The translations under genes and the position numbers were made by a program. Shown here one piece after another: positions 33,701-44,340 of a stretch of DNA of 64,000 nucleotides. The notes under the pieces were generated by a model, which made no database searches, was not told the origin of the DNA, and saw only the letters and a list, made by a program, of their open reading frames with translations. Origin of the DNA: Halichondria panicea (taxonomy: Eukaryota > Porifera > Demospongiae > Suberitida > Halichondriidae); the NCBI RefSeq assembly GCF_963675165.1, contig NC_087380.1:7749906-7813905 (forward strand), read 5' to 3'. The first letter of the stretch is position 1. Each line of letters starts with the position of its first letter.

Positions 33701-33875
33701 TATATTATCAATTTCATAACATCTTTAAGAATAGGAAAGTACTTGAATAGCAGTCAGTGCAGAATAGCAGTCAGTGCAGTAAAATCAGACAAAATGTGGA
33801 ATGTTTAGTGGGCTATAACCACAAAGCCACATTATGAGTTTTAATTTTCAGAAACTTCCTAAAACCAAACACTAC
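30707..33875 (-). mobile_element. DNA transposon with terminal inverted repeats of about 420 bp
   Basis: The left arm 30707-31119 and right arm 33441-33875 are inverted copies. Shared landmarks from outside in are GTAGTGTTTG, GAAAATTAAAACTCATAATG, the AAAATCAGACAAAATGTGGA word and its complement, the TTGAACCTTTGACC word and its complement, and the TACACTATTGCACAC word and its complement. The single minus-strand gene at 31213-33198 lies between the arms. The arms differ by substitutions and by three short tandem duplications (left 30862-30891; right 33466-33499 and 33745-33778). No target duplication is obvious. The flanks resemble other repeats of the window, so it seems to have landed in older repetitive sequence. 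Confidence 0.8.
31213..33198 (-). pseudogene. Transposase-like protein of the long-TIR element, frame-broken
   Basis: Four collinear minus-strand blocks. (1) 33198-32860 is an N-terminal region with KNYSSQKIKRITEAM. (2) 32863-32345 holds GVTKHTAQRSKKIVEEQGVL (helix-turn-helix-like), MPGMKDFVSVRKDCKRQKRL and GTHSVCVCTIHQNVK; a 15-bp duplication at 32401-32430 repeats LPTYQ in frame. (3) 32146-31533 holds ADFSENYSF, QGFHWNNSQATIHPFV, VVISDC, then IIYFSDGAASQ and, after a frameshift, AEWHFSATSHGKGACDGLGE. This fits an RNase-H/DDE-like fold, with acidic residues in ISDC, FSDG and CDGLGE as candidates. (4) 31503-31213 is a C-terminal SH3-like module with GHWWLACVLEV and FLHPHGP. I know this protein only as a multi-copy uncharacterised family in invertebrates; its position between the TIRs makes it the likely transposase. 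Confidence 0.65.
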
Positions 33876-33879
33876 GCAA

Positions 33880-34245
33880 TTCCGAGGGGGTCATGTGCGA
33901 ACTTTTGCTGAATTGATATGGAATTACCCAGAAGTTGACATCATCATTGATGCTGGGTACACAAAACCAATTACTGCACTGAAAATGATGGAAAAGGATA
34001 AAGTTACACTGAAATTAACAAGTTAAGGAATGGCCTATCTGTCCACGGTGTGGGGGAAGCTATGGTCAACTACCCTGAGCTTATGAGGCCAATTTTCACA
34101 GTATATGCACTTACTGCTACACTGCAGGACACTGATCATTGAGTCAATGAAAAGATTATTCACTTCTCACCAAAGGGATCCAATGACCTTGTAAAAGAGG
34201 AGGCAAAAGAGGAGGCAACATACACTCTTGACTAACAGCAGTAGC
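33880..34245 (+). pseudogene. HECT-like (G2E3-type) gene fragment, C-terminal part
   Basis: Plus-strand frames encode RTFAELIWNYPEVDIIIDAG and YTKPITALKMMEKDKV (about 33900-34010), then GLSVHGVGEAMVNYPELMRP and FSPKGSNDLVKEEA (about 34035-34215). The last phrase resembles the end of HECT ubiquitin-ligase-like domains in invertebrate multi-copy genes. The first exon has a partner at about 45283-45331. A 12-bp unit duplicated near 34197-34220 and several frame changes show it is dead. Its start lies at the right end of the 30707-33875 transposon. Confidence 0.45.
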
Positions 34246-34532
34246 CAAGGTAGATTTAAAAGTTTAGTGTAATCAACAACTACGTACATGTGTGTGTAAT
34301 GATAATTTATAGATATGCTGAATAAAGGACACTTAATATATACGTATATCCATAGTATGCTCATCCATTTCAAGTTATACGAGTTGCTTAGGTATACGAG
34401 TTGCTTAGGCTTGTTTGTGTTTGTCAGTTAATGGGAGACTCCACTGTATATTGAAATTTTTAGTTTATTTTCCCTTCAATAGGTGAATCTGATGACATTC
34501 ACCACTGGAGCTCCAAAACTTTCTTAGCTATG
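34246..34532. other. No gene recognised
   Basis: Short AT-rich spacer between the HECT-like fragment and the mariner-type element, with a 17-bp tandem duplication at 34376-34409. Confidence 0.4.
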
Positions 34533-34717
34533 CTACAGTGGATTGCAGTGCACTTGAAACTCCAAAACCCAAAACAGCAAAACCACAAAATATGAATGTT
34601 GTTAATATGAAATTGTTAAACTTGTATTACATAATGGGTAATGCCACGTGGTTACTAGATCTGAATATTGATGCTTTCTTTCTTTCTAGACTCTATATAG
34701 CTAACTAACAGCTAGAT

Positions 34718-35741
34718 ATGGCCATGGATGGAGACTCTGGAATACCCTTTGAAGTTGAAGTAGTACAGCAGAATCACTTTGGGCATGGCCCCATGTACAG
34801 CTACAGTGGTCAAGGTTTACCTGCCCATATGAACTCCTGTCAGTTTCTTCAATCACACCAAGGTAATTAAGCATACTGTATTTCCTGGTGTATATTAATG
34901 CTTAAATCATACTGCAGGAACTTCTATTGAATCATTTCGCTATATTATGCGTATAATCAACCCTAAACAAAAGAGTGATGTTATCACTCGAACTTGGCAT
35001 AATGTTTACAAAGATTTTCCTCTTGTGGTGTGCTTAAGCAGAAGATTATGGCAACTTTTTCCCAGGAGGTGCCCGAGAGCGATGCTGCTACTATGAAAAT
35101 GCTGCTACTATGAAAAACCCAATAACTCAAAACGCTGGATTGTTTCTCAAGATGATCTAGATGCAATGTACCGAAGCTATGGAAAAGATGACACCATTAA
35201 CCTCTGGTGTGAAGGGCGTGTAGAGGTGGAGCATTCAAAGAAACGAGATCACAGTGATGATAGCAGCGGAGAACCAAGAAATAAGCGATCAAAGAAGAGA
35301 AGGATATTGAAGATGCGTTAAAGAGTCTTCAGGAAAAGCACAGTGAGCAGTATAGTGACCCTCAACTAAGGCTGTGGGCTCGTATGTATGTAAATGGAAT
35401 ACACGCCGATCTTGAGACTCCACCGGATGTGCCGGCTATAACTGGTCATGTTGTCCAGCGCAAAACCGATCACTTGCTGAAGCTCTGGCAGGAGCAGCAA
35501 CAGCTGTTACCAAGATGTTAGTCCCTCCTAAATGTTAGTCCCTCCTAAGAAGTCTCCTAAGAAATTTACGGATGGGATATCACCCTTCAGTAAAGCCAAC
35601 TTAAGTGGACAGTATTTACAGCAATTACGTACACTGCAACAGCTTAGAGAAGATGCTACTTTGACAGAGAAAGAATTTCAGGAACAAAAGAGCATGCTTT
35701 TGAGAAACATTAAAGGTCTAAATGCAAATGCAAAAAAATAA
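34718..35741 (+). pseudogene. SHOCT-like accessory protein gene of the mariner-type element
   Basis: ATG at 34718 opens MAMDGDSGIPFEVEVVQQNH; exon 1 ends at 34862 (donor GTAATT) and exon 2 starts at 34918 after TACTGCAG with SIESFRYIMRIINPKQKSDV. Later blocks encode CCYYEKPNNSKRWIVSQDDL, INLWCEG, a basic stretch NKRSKKRR (possible nuclear localisation signal), DPQLRLWARMYVNGIH and, at the end, FSKANLSGQYLQQLRTLQQL followed by LTEKEFQEQKSMLLRNIKGL. The last part matches the SHOCT pattern: a helix, a turn with an acidic residue and a helix with EEF-x-x-K. Two 17-bp tandem duplications (35084-35117 and 35515-35548) break the frame, as do one or two apparent single-base indels. Its role is unknown; the terminal module suggests oligomerisation or a partner interaction. 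Confidence 0.6.
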
Positions 35742-35869
35742 TTAATTCATTTTTGTGTCACAAATTCATGTTACAATTAGAAGCATGTAGCTATACATGT
35801 ATAATTTATTACTTAACTATTATAATAGATCAAAATAAATATCCTGAATGTTTGATCCACTGACAACAA

Positions 35870-36720
35870 TCATGAGGCGTAATACTCAGAAAAGCAGACA
35901 GACTTCAACACCCCAATGCTTTGGAGTTGCTTAACAACCCCATCTGTGTGGTGGATAGACGCATTATCAAGAATGACAACACTGTGAGGATTGGAACCAT
36001 TAAAAGGCATTACATGCCGAATGAGGGATTTATCAATGAAATCTTCAAATATGTCAGCGTTCACATTTTCGGTTGTAACGTATGTATCTAAAAGACCATT
36101 AACAGACAAAATTCCAATTGCTGAAAATCTCTTGCCTCGCACCAACAGAGAATGTACACGAGCTGGCTTTCCAACAATCGAGTACCCGTAACGCCGGATA
36201 CTGTTCCTTCTGTCACTTCCAGTTTCGTCAATAAACAAAAGCATTTCTGGCTCATACACAGAGATATCAGACAGGAACTGACAGACAGGAACTGAGCCCT
36301 ACTGGCAGCATTCTGTTGAAGTGCCACAAGACTAAGTTTTTTTCTAGAGAAATTGTTCTTCAAGAATCTACAGACAGTTGATGCATCAATTTGTGTCCCA
36401 GTTGTTTCCAACACCTTCTGCTGTATTTCATGTAGATACATGCTAGGCTTTTCAACAATGCTATCAATGATACAAAATTCATCATACACACTAATCTTTG
36501 ACTGAGCTCCTTTCTTTTTTATAGGTTCAACATCACCTGTAGTTTCAAATCTTGTAACAATTCGACTAACTGTAGATCGATCAATATTCAGGTTATTCAG
36601 GTTTTTAGCAATTGTTGTGATGGGTAAGCCCATGCCTATACGTTGGAAAATCATCCTCCAGCGCATATCACAAGAATAAGCAGTGGTTCTATAAGACTCA
36701 GCTGAATAACCGGTTGCCAT
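35870..36720 (-). pseudogene. Tc1/mariner (IS630-type) DDE transposase, frame broken by a 14-bp duplication
   Basis: The minus-strand ATG at 36720 opens MATGYSAESY. An N-terminal helix-turn-helix region follows (ITTIAKNLNNLNIDRSTVSR, IVTRFETTGDV), then a paired-like second part (YLHEIQQKVLETTGTQIDAS). The catalytic core carries two of three acidic residues: FIDETGSDRR (about 36240) and VVILDNASIHH (about 35970). A 14-bp tandem duplication at 36268-36295 shifts the frame exactly between the two halves; on both sides the frame is otherwise open. The C-terminus stops after VCFSEYYAS, before the usual P-Y-S-P-x-L-N-P-I-E motif with the third acidic residue, so the enzyme is truncated as well. Confidence 0.85.
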
Positions 36721-36837
36721 TTCAAATAGTTTTGGTAATGTAATTGTGGTTTAGCTGTTTGGCAATTCACTGTTGCAAGTGCACTGCAATCCACTGTAGC
36801 CACTCTAGAGGTTTGTGTATCTCAAGAATACAATAAC

Positions 36838-38260
36838 TCTTACGGCATCGTATTTGCAGTTCTCTTTCTGAAAGTGGCATGACGTCATCATCATTAATTT
36901 TATGGGACTAAGCTAATTAGTTTTTAAAACATTGAGCTGCAGCATACACTGTATATTGCAAATAATACAGCAGTATGAACATAGTGTAAATTTTGGTGTT
37001 GAACCCGGGCATTAAGTGCGCAGAGTGTACACACTAAGAATCAACATGGCGAGAGGACAGCGCCACTAGTTTAATTGATAGTTTTCTTTTAACCGTCGGA
37101 TTCTTAATTAACAGTGAAGTGAAACAGTGAAGTGAAATGTCAGCAACCATATACCAATAGAATGCCCATACAAAATGGTGCAACATGTGTTACGCCCACC
37201 CGTTTTTATCATTGGGATACGGTAAAGCTGACTGTGTGTGTGTGTGTGTGTGTGTTTGTTCCAGCTGTAACTGCTAACAGCAAACTAAAGCTTCTTTCTG
37301 GTTATGGCTGCTTTGACTCACTCTTTAGAATCTTTCATAGCATCGTCCGCACAAACCTTGCGCTAGCCTCAGAAAATATCTGTTAAAACAGCTAGCTAGC
37401 TAGCAGTAGCCATTTGTGAAATTGACACACTCTTTAATTATTCCTGTGGATGTAATGCGCATGCGCGCTCATTCCCGAGAGTCCAAGATCCAGATCCAGA
37501 TCCTGGCAGAATCATCTCTTTGTCTTGAGGGCACTACCATATAACAATATAGATAACAAATTATATACACTGAACTACAGAGAATCAATTTTCTTCTTAC
37601 AATAAATAACAACAATAGATAAGTCGTTTCTTCTCAGTGACTTTATATATAAAATTCATTATAGATAAGCGAAAGCAAAGCAAAAACATGGCGAGAGGCA
37701 TTAGCACAGCGCCACTAGTGAAGCACTCTCAAAAAAAATTTACAAATTACCACTGAAGTATGTACACCACTTTGTGCACCCTTGCAGCATCAGCTTGCGG
37801 CATTCAAAGAATTACAAATTACCACTTGAAGAAGTATGTACACTGCATCAGTTTGCTGACTCTCTATAAAATAGGCAATGCATTCAGTGAAAAAATCAAA
37901 AAAGAATTACAAATTACCTTTAGTACCACTTGAAGTATGTACACCACCCTTGCTCCCTTGCTCCTAAGTTTTGTGGAAGTTTCGTGGCAGCATCAGCTTG
38001 CTGACCCTCTATAAAATAGGCAATTAATGAAGCACCTAGAATTACAAAGTGCACCCTTGCTCCTCTCTGCGCACTTAAGGCCCGGGTCCAGATTTTAATA
38101 CCAAAATTTACACTATGTGCTGTATTATTTGCAATATACAGTGTATGCTGCATCAAAATGATTCAAAATGAAGCTCAATGTTTTCTTTTTCCAAAAAACT
38201 AATTAGCTTAATTCAATTATGCTAATTAGTCCACTTTTAGAAAGAGAAGGGCACGCTTCA
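36838..38260. mobile_element. Inverted-repeat element with a tandem array between its arms
   Basis: A left arm of about 36865-37035 and a right arm of about 38060-38245 are inverted copies. Shared landmarks are TCTCTTTCTGAAAGTGG, GCATACACTGTATATTGCAA, CATAGTGTAAATTTTGGT and TTAAGTGCGCAGAG. The spacer has two copies of a CATGGCGAGAGG ... GCGCCACTAGT word (about 37046 and 37688), a (TG)n run (about 37232-37255) and three degenerate tandem copies of a roughly 100-bp unit at about 37735-38060 (ACAAATTACCACT, GAAGTATGTACAC, TGCTGACTCTCTATAAAATA). No coding region is recognised. Confidence 0.6.
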
Positions 38261-41200
38261 TCTGATAGCTTACTTCCCATCAAGGAAACATAATCATAAC
38301 AACATACTCTATCTCTCGAGCGAGGTGGCTGCAGCTCAGGAAATAGCCGCGGCCACACCCCGTAATAATTATATGTATACAATGTTTAGGGCGAGCGTGC
38401 GCAAAATTCTATGCTACCATTACAGCAAAAGAACTGGGTGCACAGCGGTTACCACTTCTGGACTCTTCTGGACTCAGGTACAAGAAGTACAAGAAAGCGT
38501 TTAACTTTTTAGTGTGTAATTGCACACAGTTGCATATCTGCTTTAATATGGTGATAGCTCCAGCCCAGCATGTAGGATGATACATATTATATTGCTCCCA
38601 GCGATGAGATACCTGATCAAACGTATTGTATCTATGAAACGTAGTTATCAATATGCCCACCATTTTACACAGCATGGGGAAACAATCCTTGGCTAATGTT
38701 GTAAGGGTGGGTACCTGTGTCACCTCAGAAGTCTCCAGCTAAGCTGCTGCTGTAATGTCTGGTCTCCTGTTATTATCAAGTAGTGATCTGTATCATGTCC
38801 TTAGAGCATGGCATGTCCCATGGGAAGCCCTTGCTCTGCGTGGACCAGATATTTTGAATTTTGAGCTTTCGATTGAACCGCACGTGGAAGAGCAGCTCAA
38901 TGCGCATGCTGGTACCTGCGCATAGCTCCAACACAGCGTGCACAACGATTGTTTGAAAGTAGCCATGCCGACTATAGTCGGTAAAGCGGTAAAGAGACAG
39001 TTATAATTATAGACTTGTTTTTATCGTGTAGCCTTGCCTCCCAAATGTGGACACTATTTACGATGATGACGTTATCCCACTGGAACATACTGCATCAAAA
39101 TTATGCACAGCACAGCACGCTCTATCTCAAAGCATTGATTGATTTCAGATCACCGCTATCCATTAGTACACCAATAGTACACCAAAAATGAAAATGTTGT
39201 GCATATAAAAATACATAAGGTAGATCTATAGTTGCCTAATAATTATATGCACTTATAATTATACCGTACACACAGGTATCAACACTATTTATTATCCAAT
39301 CAAATGTACAACCACATTTGTGGTAATCTACTCTCTAGACTAAATGAAGAATCACTGTGCTATCTTTTGCGAATGATTGCCCACACATTCTAGACATCGA
39401 CGGAGAGGAATGTGATACACTGTACTGTGATACACTGTACTTTGCCCATCACTATCAACGTAATACAGTATCTCGCAATAGTTTGCTCAGTCATATCCCG
39501 CTCCACCTCAGAACTATCAAAGGACTAACTAACTACACATCAAAGAGCACATTTCAACGCTATAACACTTCATTTATTTCACCTTGATGTTCAGAAGTTG
39601 TTTTAGTTGGAGTATATTGCACGTACAGTTCTTGATTATCATAATAATAATATATGAATGCCGATAATATATGAATGCCGTAGGAAGCAAGGGTGTGTAG
39701 TATGTAGAAAGTGCATGTAGAAATAATAATTTATGCTCCTGTAGTGGTTGGGCGTGGCCTGATTTTGGGCCATGCCCATATCATGCAACTGCATTGTAGT
39801 ATTCGCTGACTCGGCAATGATATTCTTTATTAATAATAGTACAGTAGATCTAGACATTAAATAAGGTCAGTTTTGGTAGGTGCGAATATTAGGATTTTGT
39901 GTACGTACGACATGTTAGCATGATGAATATCTTCATCATCTGAATTGTCTTCAGCAAATTAAGGGTACTGACCACACACGTCAGCATAAACCATCAAATT
40001 CTGATGTTTTCGCTACAAGAAATTATTATAATGATAGTAAAGATCATGATTGTACCATAATAGTCTCCAGTACTTCCCTCATTTGAGTTCTACAATTCCA
40101 TTCATCCAACAACAACCTCAATGGTGCTGGCATCAAAAGCCTATACCTATAATACTTCTAAAAAGCCAAGTCTAATTCCTTCCAGAGTCATAATGAGAAT
40201 AATGAGAAGAACAGAATTCAATGAATGTGCCATGACTGCGTAAAGTGCTAAAATATTTTTAGCACTTCATTCAAATTCACATGTCATGTGATTTGTGTGA
40301 TTTGAGTTCCATGGCCCTTTAGATTATAACCGGTCTCACCATGGTGTTCTCTAGAATTTGAATTTTTGAAAGGCATTGCTTAAGATGGTGATTACTTTAG
40401 AGGTGGGGTGATCAGTGAACTTTCCATCTTTCCATGCTGCTCAGTGTCTGACTCTGCCATGGCCATTGATATTAATGTTATGTCACTTAGGTTACTATTA
40501 TTAAGCATAATACAACAATACTGACAAAAATCTTCTCTTCTATGTCCATGTACATACATACACATAGGAAATTTAAATTATCTATATTCAAAGACATAAT
40601 CTCTTAAATTTATCCTTTGTATATCTATAATTTTAATCTCAGCACTGTTTGAAAGCATGCGCGTGGGCATAATTATGTAACTTAGCTTTACCAAACGCTA
40701 GTGTGTTTATTTACACTCTCAGCAGTCTTGTGTGTTCTATTACAGTTTAGTGTGTTCTATTGCACATTAGAGTAGCACTGGGGTGCTAATTACTGGGGTG
40801 CTAATTAGCATCCCACTGACAATAAAAAAAAAAGTAGGGTGCTAATTAACACATCAATTTTAACAGTGTAGGCCTGCCCATCTCATAGATCTTATGCTCC
40901 CAGTCTTTCAAGAAGTCATGGTCTTTAGGGATGGTCAAGTATACTTGCAGATTATATTGGAGAGTATAGCTCTTGCTGTAAAAAGGAGCATCATTGAAAA
41001 CGTGACTATGGACGTGATGATGTGCTCCAAGTGTTTGATACACAAGGCAGCATATTTCCTGGATTGAATATAGTTGAGTAGTAAGTACTCACTGTGACAG
41101 TATAGTATCAGTTCTTTGTATGTACGTGTATGTTCAAATTAAGATGTTTTTCTTTAAAAATCCATATCTTATGAACTATTTCCTACAGGTAGCCCAGACC

Positions 41201-42120
41201 CCGGGGGTACCATGACATCATCATCGTTACCTAGCAACTGACCACTCCCAACTAATTAGCGAAACATTCACAATTATGTACACAAACAATAATATTGTAC
41301 GAAGGCACAAAGGCACAAAGTGACTATAGACACTAAGTGTTCTCAATGTTCTCACAGTGACATAGTTCGATCAGGATCTGCCGAAACTTCTCTGCGAGGT
41401 CGTATCAGCAGACGCCCTTTTCCTGGGAAACGCCTACACACACGTTTACAAGTTCAATGGTGGTATCCACTGCTGTACTAACCTGCCTAAGCAAACCTAT
41501 ACTGAAGCTATCCTGAAGCTATCAGAATACAGTATGTTGTACAAATGCTACTCTAGACTTACTCTAGACTTACCAGATCCAGAAACTTGGTCCAGCTCCT
41601 TCAGGCTCCTCAAACTCTTTATTTTTTAGCTTGAGGTAGCTTCCTACCTAGCTACGATCCCAGTCACTGTTCTCTCACTCTACAGCATCGATATTCTCAC
41701 TGTCTAGCAGCTCTAGAACCTCACTGAGGCTGTACTACGAAGATCTTGAAGTCATCATCAAACGGTCACTTTTCTTTCGACGGTACTGCACGAAGCGTAC
41801 CTCGAAGCAAGATGTTGAAAATACCACGTGAAAGAGCAGCTCAATGTGCATGTGCTGGTACCTACAGCATGCGCATAGCTCCAACACAGTGTGCACAGCA
41901 AATTTGTGAAAAATCTCGGTCCGCTGGACGACATATGTCGTCCAAAGCCGGGAGACCAAAGGGAGCTTGTAGAAAGTGAAGACAGTAGAAAGTGAAGACA
42001 TCATGATGAATCTTTGGGTGCTCTGCTTGGCAACGAAACGATATTATCAGAACATGCAATGTATACATAGGTGCACAACTATCATTCTGATAGGGAAGGT
42101 GACAGTAAGAACTTTAAATC
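38261..42120. other. No gene recognised; one dispersed repeat pair
   Basis: AT-rich sequence without a supported gene. A diverged repeat of about 90 bp occurs in the same orientation at about 38880-38970 and 41820-41910 (GAGCAGCTCAATG, GGTACCT, GCATAGCTCCAACACAG). Each copy is followed by a small palindrome: GCCGACTATAGTCGG in the first, GGACGACATATGTCGTCC in the second. Tandem microduplications are at 39647-39680, 40777-40806 and 41969-42000, among others. Open frames at 38409-38723 (minus) and 41746-41979 (plus) show no domain. Confidence 0.45.
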
Positions 42121-42142
42121 CCACCCCCTGTTTTCTGTTAAA

Positions 42143-42221
42143 CATGGAGCGATTCAACTATTATGACGATGTTGAGGTAGTAAACCCCCTTGGTTCAAAG
42201 AGAGGCATACATAAACTTGGT
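42143..42221 (+). pseudogene. Exon fragment of a multi-copy invertebrate gene family
   Basis: ATG at 42143 opens ERFNYYDDVEVVNPLGSKRG and the block runs to a good donor (GTAAG at about 42219). I recall the FYDD-x-E-VVNPLGSK phrase from uncharacterised repeated proteins of sponges and cnidarians, but cannot name the family. No downstream exon was found, so this is most likely a fragment. Confidence 0.35.
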
Positions 42222-42332
42222 AAGTTAAGAACGTTGTGTGGTACTGCATGTTGTACACTTTAGATTCAGCGTACTTTTTACTACTAAGATGCTGCATCCA
42301 ATTCCTTGCTGTGGTGAAAACAAAGCATATAC

Positions 42333-42735
42333 AAATGTGACAGGCTCTGGGAAAAAGGCCATATTGGAGCAGACTACAATTGTTGAGATTTAAATACCAG
42401 ATGATAGAGCAAAGAATTGCCTATGCATTGATATGCTTAGTTTTCACATACCTCTTTTCATGCCTGAGTTATACGCGTTGGAAACTCAAAGTTCTGAAAT
42501 AGCAGGATTGCTAAATTGGGAAAAGTAAGGTAATGGCGGCTGCTTAGACAAACGCGTTGGATTCAGAGCATCAGATTTTACAGAGAGGTAGTAGAGAGGT
42601 AGTAGAAAGACTGTAGATAACTATAAGCTAAGAAAAATTATTATGAGATTATACACTGTAGTCTATAAATCTGGCTATTGCTCAAAACCAATATCTGCTC
42701 CAATATGGCCTTTTTCCCAGAGCCTGTCACAAATG
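42333..42735. repeat. Inverted-repeat element with GTGACAGGCTCTGGGAAAAA ends
   Basis: The segment at about 42337-42373 (GACAGGCTCTGGGAAAAAGG and the following CCATATTGGAGCAG) reappears inverted at about 42697-42733. A third, diverged copy begins near 44725 and keeps similarity for about 180 bp (CATGCCTGAGTTAT, GGTGGCTGCTT / GGCGGCTGCTT). The family looks like a MITE with a GTGACAGGCTCTGGGAAA end. Confidence 0.55.
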
Positions 42736-43063
42736 CCAGCCATCCAATCATTGATGATGTCAAAAAGTTGGTAATGCTGCCTATAATAATTATACAACTG
42801 TATAATGTACTGTATAATGTGTTCTTTTGTTTTGTGCCGTGTGAATGTACCGGCATTATTTTATACGTCGTAGAAGAGTGGCCACTGTCAATGGTTCTCC
42901 CAATTTCTTCTTCGGGACTATTGCTGTGGATTGGTAGCAACTCTCTAGGTGGGTTTAGGGAAGGTTCTTCTGCTAACAAAGGTTGCCGTCAGTGTAACGC
43001 CACACGATACGTCAAAACGTTAGTCGATTCATATAAATATTGATAAACATTCTTTTTTTGTAG

Positions 43064-43423
43064 GTGAACTTAGAGCTGAGATCTAAAGAGCAACACATTG
43101 CTCAAATGCAGCGAGGTCTGTTGAACATGGGATCACCACCCCTACAGTATTTTGATTCGTGCAGCGGAGCTGATGTACTAGTTGCTGATGTGATGCATGT
43201 TCAATACGAGCTACTCATCTATTACGTAAAGTTATTTTCTTCTAATGTGTTGTGTGAATCGTACGAGTTCGGTTGCATGGAAGTAAAAAATCGACCTACC
43301 CATGTTGCGCTCAAATGCCTCTCAAATGTGGCTCTTAGGACCCTGCTGAAACTTCTACAGATCACACGAAAAGTCACCTGTGATCACAGCCGACGAGACA
43401 TTCTACGTAAAAGTGTTAATTGA
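43064..43423 (+). CDS. Possible terminal exon, unknown protein
   Basis: A 119-codon open frame starts right after a polypyrimidine tract and acceptor (TTTTTTTGTAG, ending at 43063) and ends at a TGA. It includes EQHIAQMQRGLLNMGSPPLQ, FDSCSGADVLVADVMHVQYE and TRKVTCDHSRRDILRKS. Composition and the acceptor are consistent with a real exon, but no domain is recognised and no upstream exon can be joined with certainty. Confidence 0.25.
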   Translation: MNLELRSKEQHIAQMQRGLLNMGSPPLQYFDSCSGADVLVADVMHVQYELLIYYVKLFSSNVLCESYEFGCMEVKNRPTHVALKCLSNVALRTLLKLLQITRKVTCDHSRRDILRKSVN

Positions 43424-44340
43424 AGAGCACCTTGAGTTAGGCTCTACCCAATTGTACAATGTGACACATAACACTTTACTCTTTACTTACACTTCCGAGG
43501 ATAAACACCGGGAACTTCGGCCACCGTTGGTCTCTCTTCTAAAATCCACCCAGTGAAAGTTTTCCTCCAACAAGTCTGCCAGCTGTTGTACATTGTACAA
43601 GTTCTTCATAGTCTCCACACTCGCTAAATATACATCTATAAATAATTTATATACCAATCCTAGGTTTTTTCTTTGGTTTAGCTATAGTATGCTGAGTGGG
43701 TGCGGGATTGCTGTGCGGGATTGCTGTCTGTGTCTAGTGCAATCTCACTTGCATCTTCATTACCCCGACGTCCATTTCTGTACTTTTGCTGTACTTTTGC
43801 TTTCCCATGAGTTGCATGAGTTGCAGTGGAATAGAATTAAAACAACTCACAAATCCAGAGGAAGTTTTGTCAACGGTGTTTCGAATTCATGGTATGCAAC
43901 ACTTCACCTTAGTTATTACCCCGTCTCTAATAGCCTTCATAGTTGCTTTTGAAAACATCTCAGGAACAGTGAAGATATCCACCCAGCTATGTGATTGTCG
44001 TGCCTGTCGTGCCTGAATATTATGATTATAGTGCATGACATGTATACGATAGTGATATTTTAGGAAACTGTGGCAGTGGAGGTAACCGCGGACACTAGTC
44101 TTGATACAGACATCCTTGTACCTAAAATAGGAAACAGTTCCTTCAGTTGATCTGTTGCCTTTTGATCAACTAATGAAGTTGCTCGTGTACAATAATAGCA
44201 CACCCAGTAGTACTGCACGCTACTACTATACGCTACTACTATACTGAACTATGTCAACAGATCATGCTACAACTACTTAAACACATCCATGCTGAATCTC
44301 CTAACTTCAACAAAGTGTGACTCAATTTTCGAAATCAATT

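Larger units (their letters stand above)
34533..36799. mobile_element. Tc1/mariner-type DNA transposon carrying two convergent genes
   Basis: A perfect 24-bp inverted repeat brackets the unit (34533-34556 and 36776-36799; CTACAGTGGATTGCAGTGCA at the outer part), with weaker similarity inward for about another 30 bp. Taking the TA dinucleotides as the duplicated target, the ends begin CAGTGGATTGC, as expected for the superfamily. Inside are a plus-strand SHOCT-like gene (34718-35741) and a minus-strand DDE transposase (35870-36720), ending tail to tail with 128 bp between them. Typical Tc1/mariner elements carry the transposase only, so the second gene is unusual. Confidence 0.8.

Noticed and set aside
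30701-33885. Target-site duplication for the long-TIR transposon
   Set aside because: Flanks ATGTGG and GCAATT do not match in any frame of 2-10 bp, so none is claimed.
37735-38060. Three similar units in a row, at first glance like a CRISPR array
   Set aside because: Units are about 100 bp, degenerate and without unique spacers of even length, in a eukaryotic genome; they are a degenerate tandem repeat.
41746-42004. Overlapping open frames on both strands around 41.8-42.0 kb
   Set aside because: They cover the dispersed repeat also found at 38.9 kb, which is not coding there.
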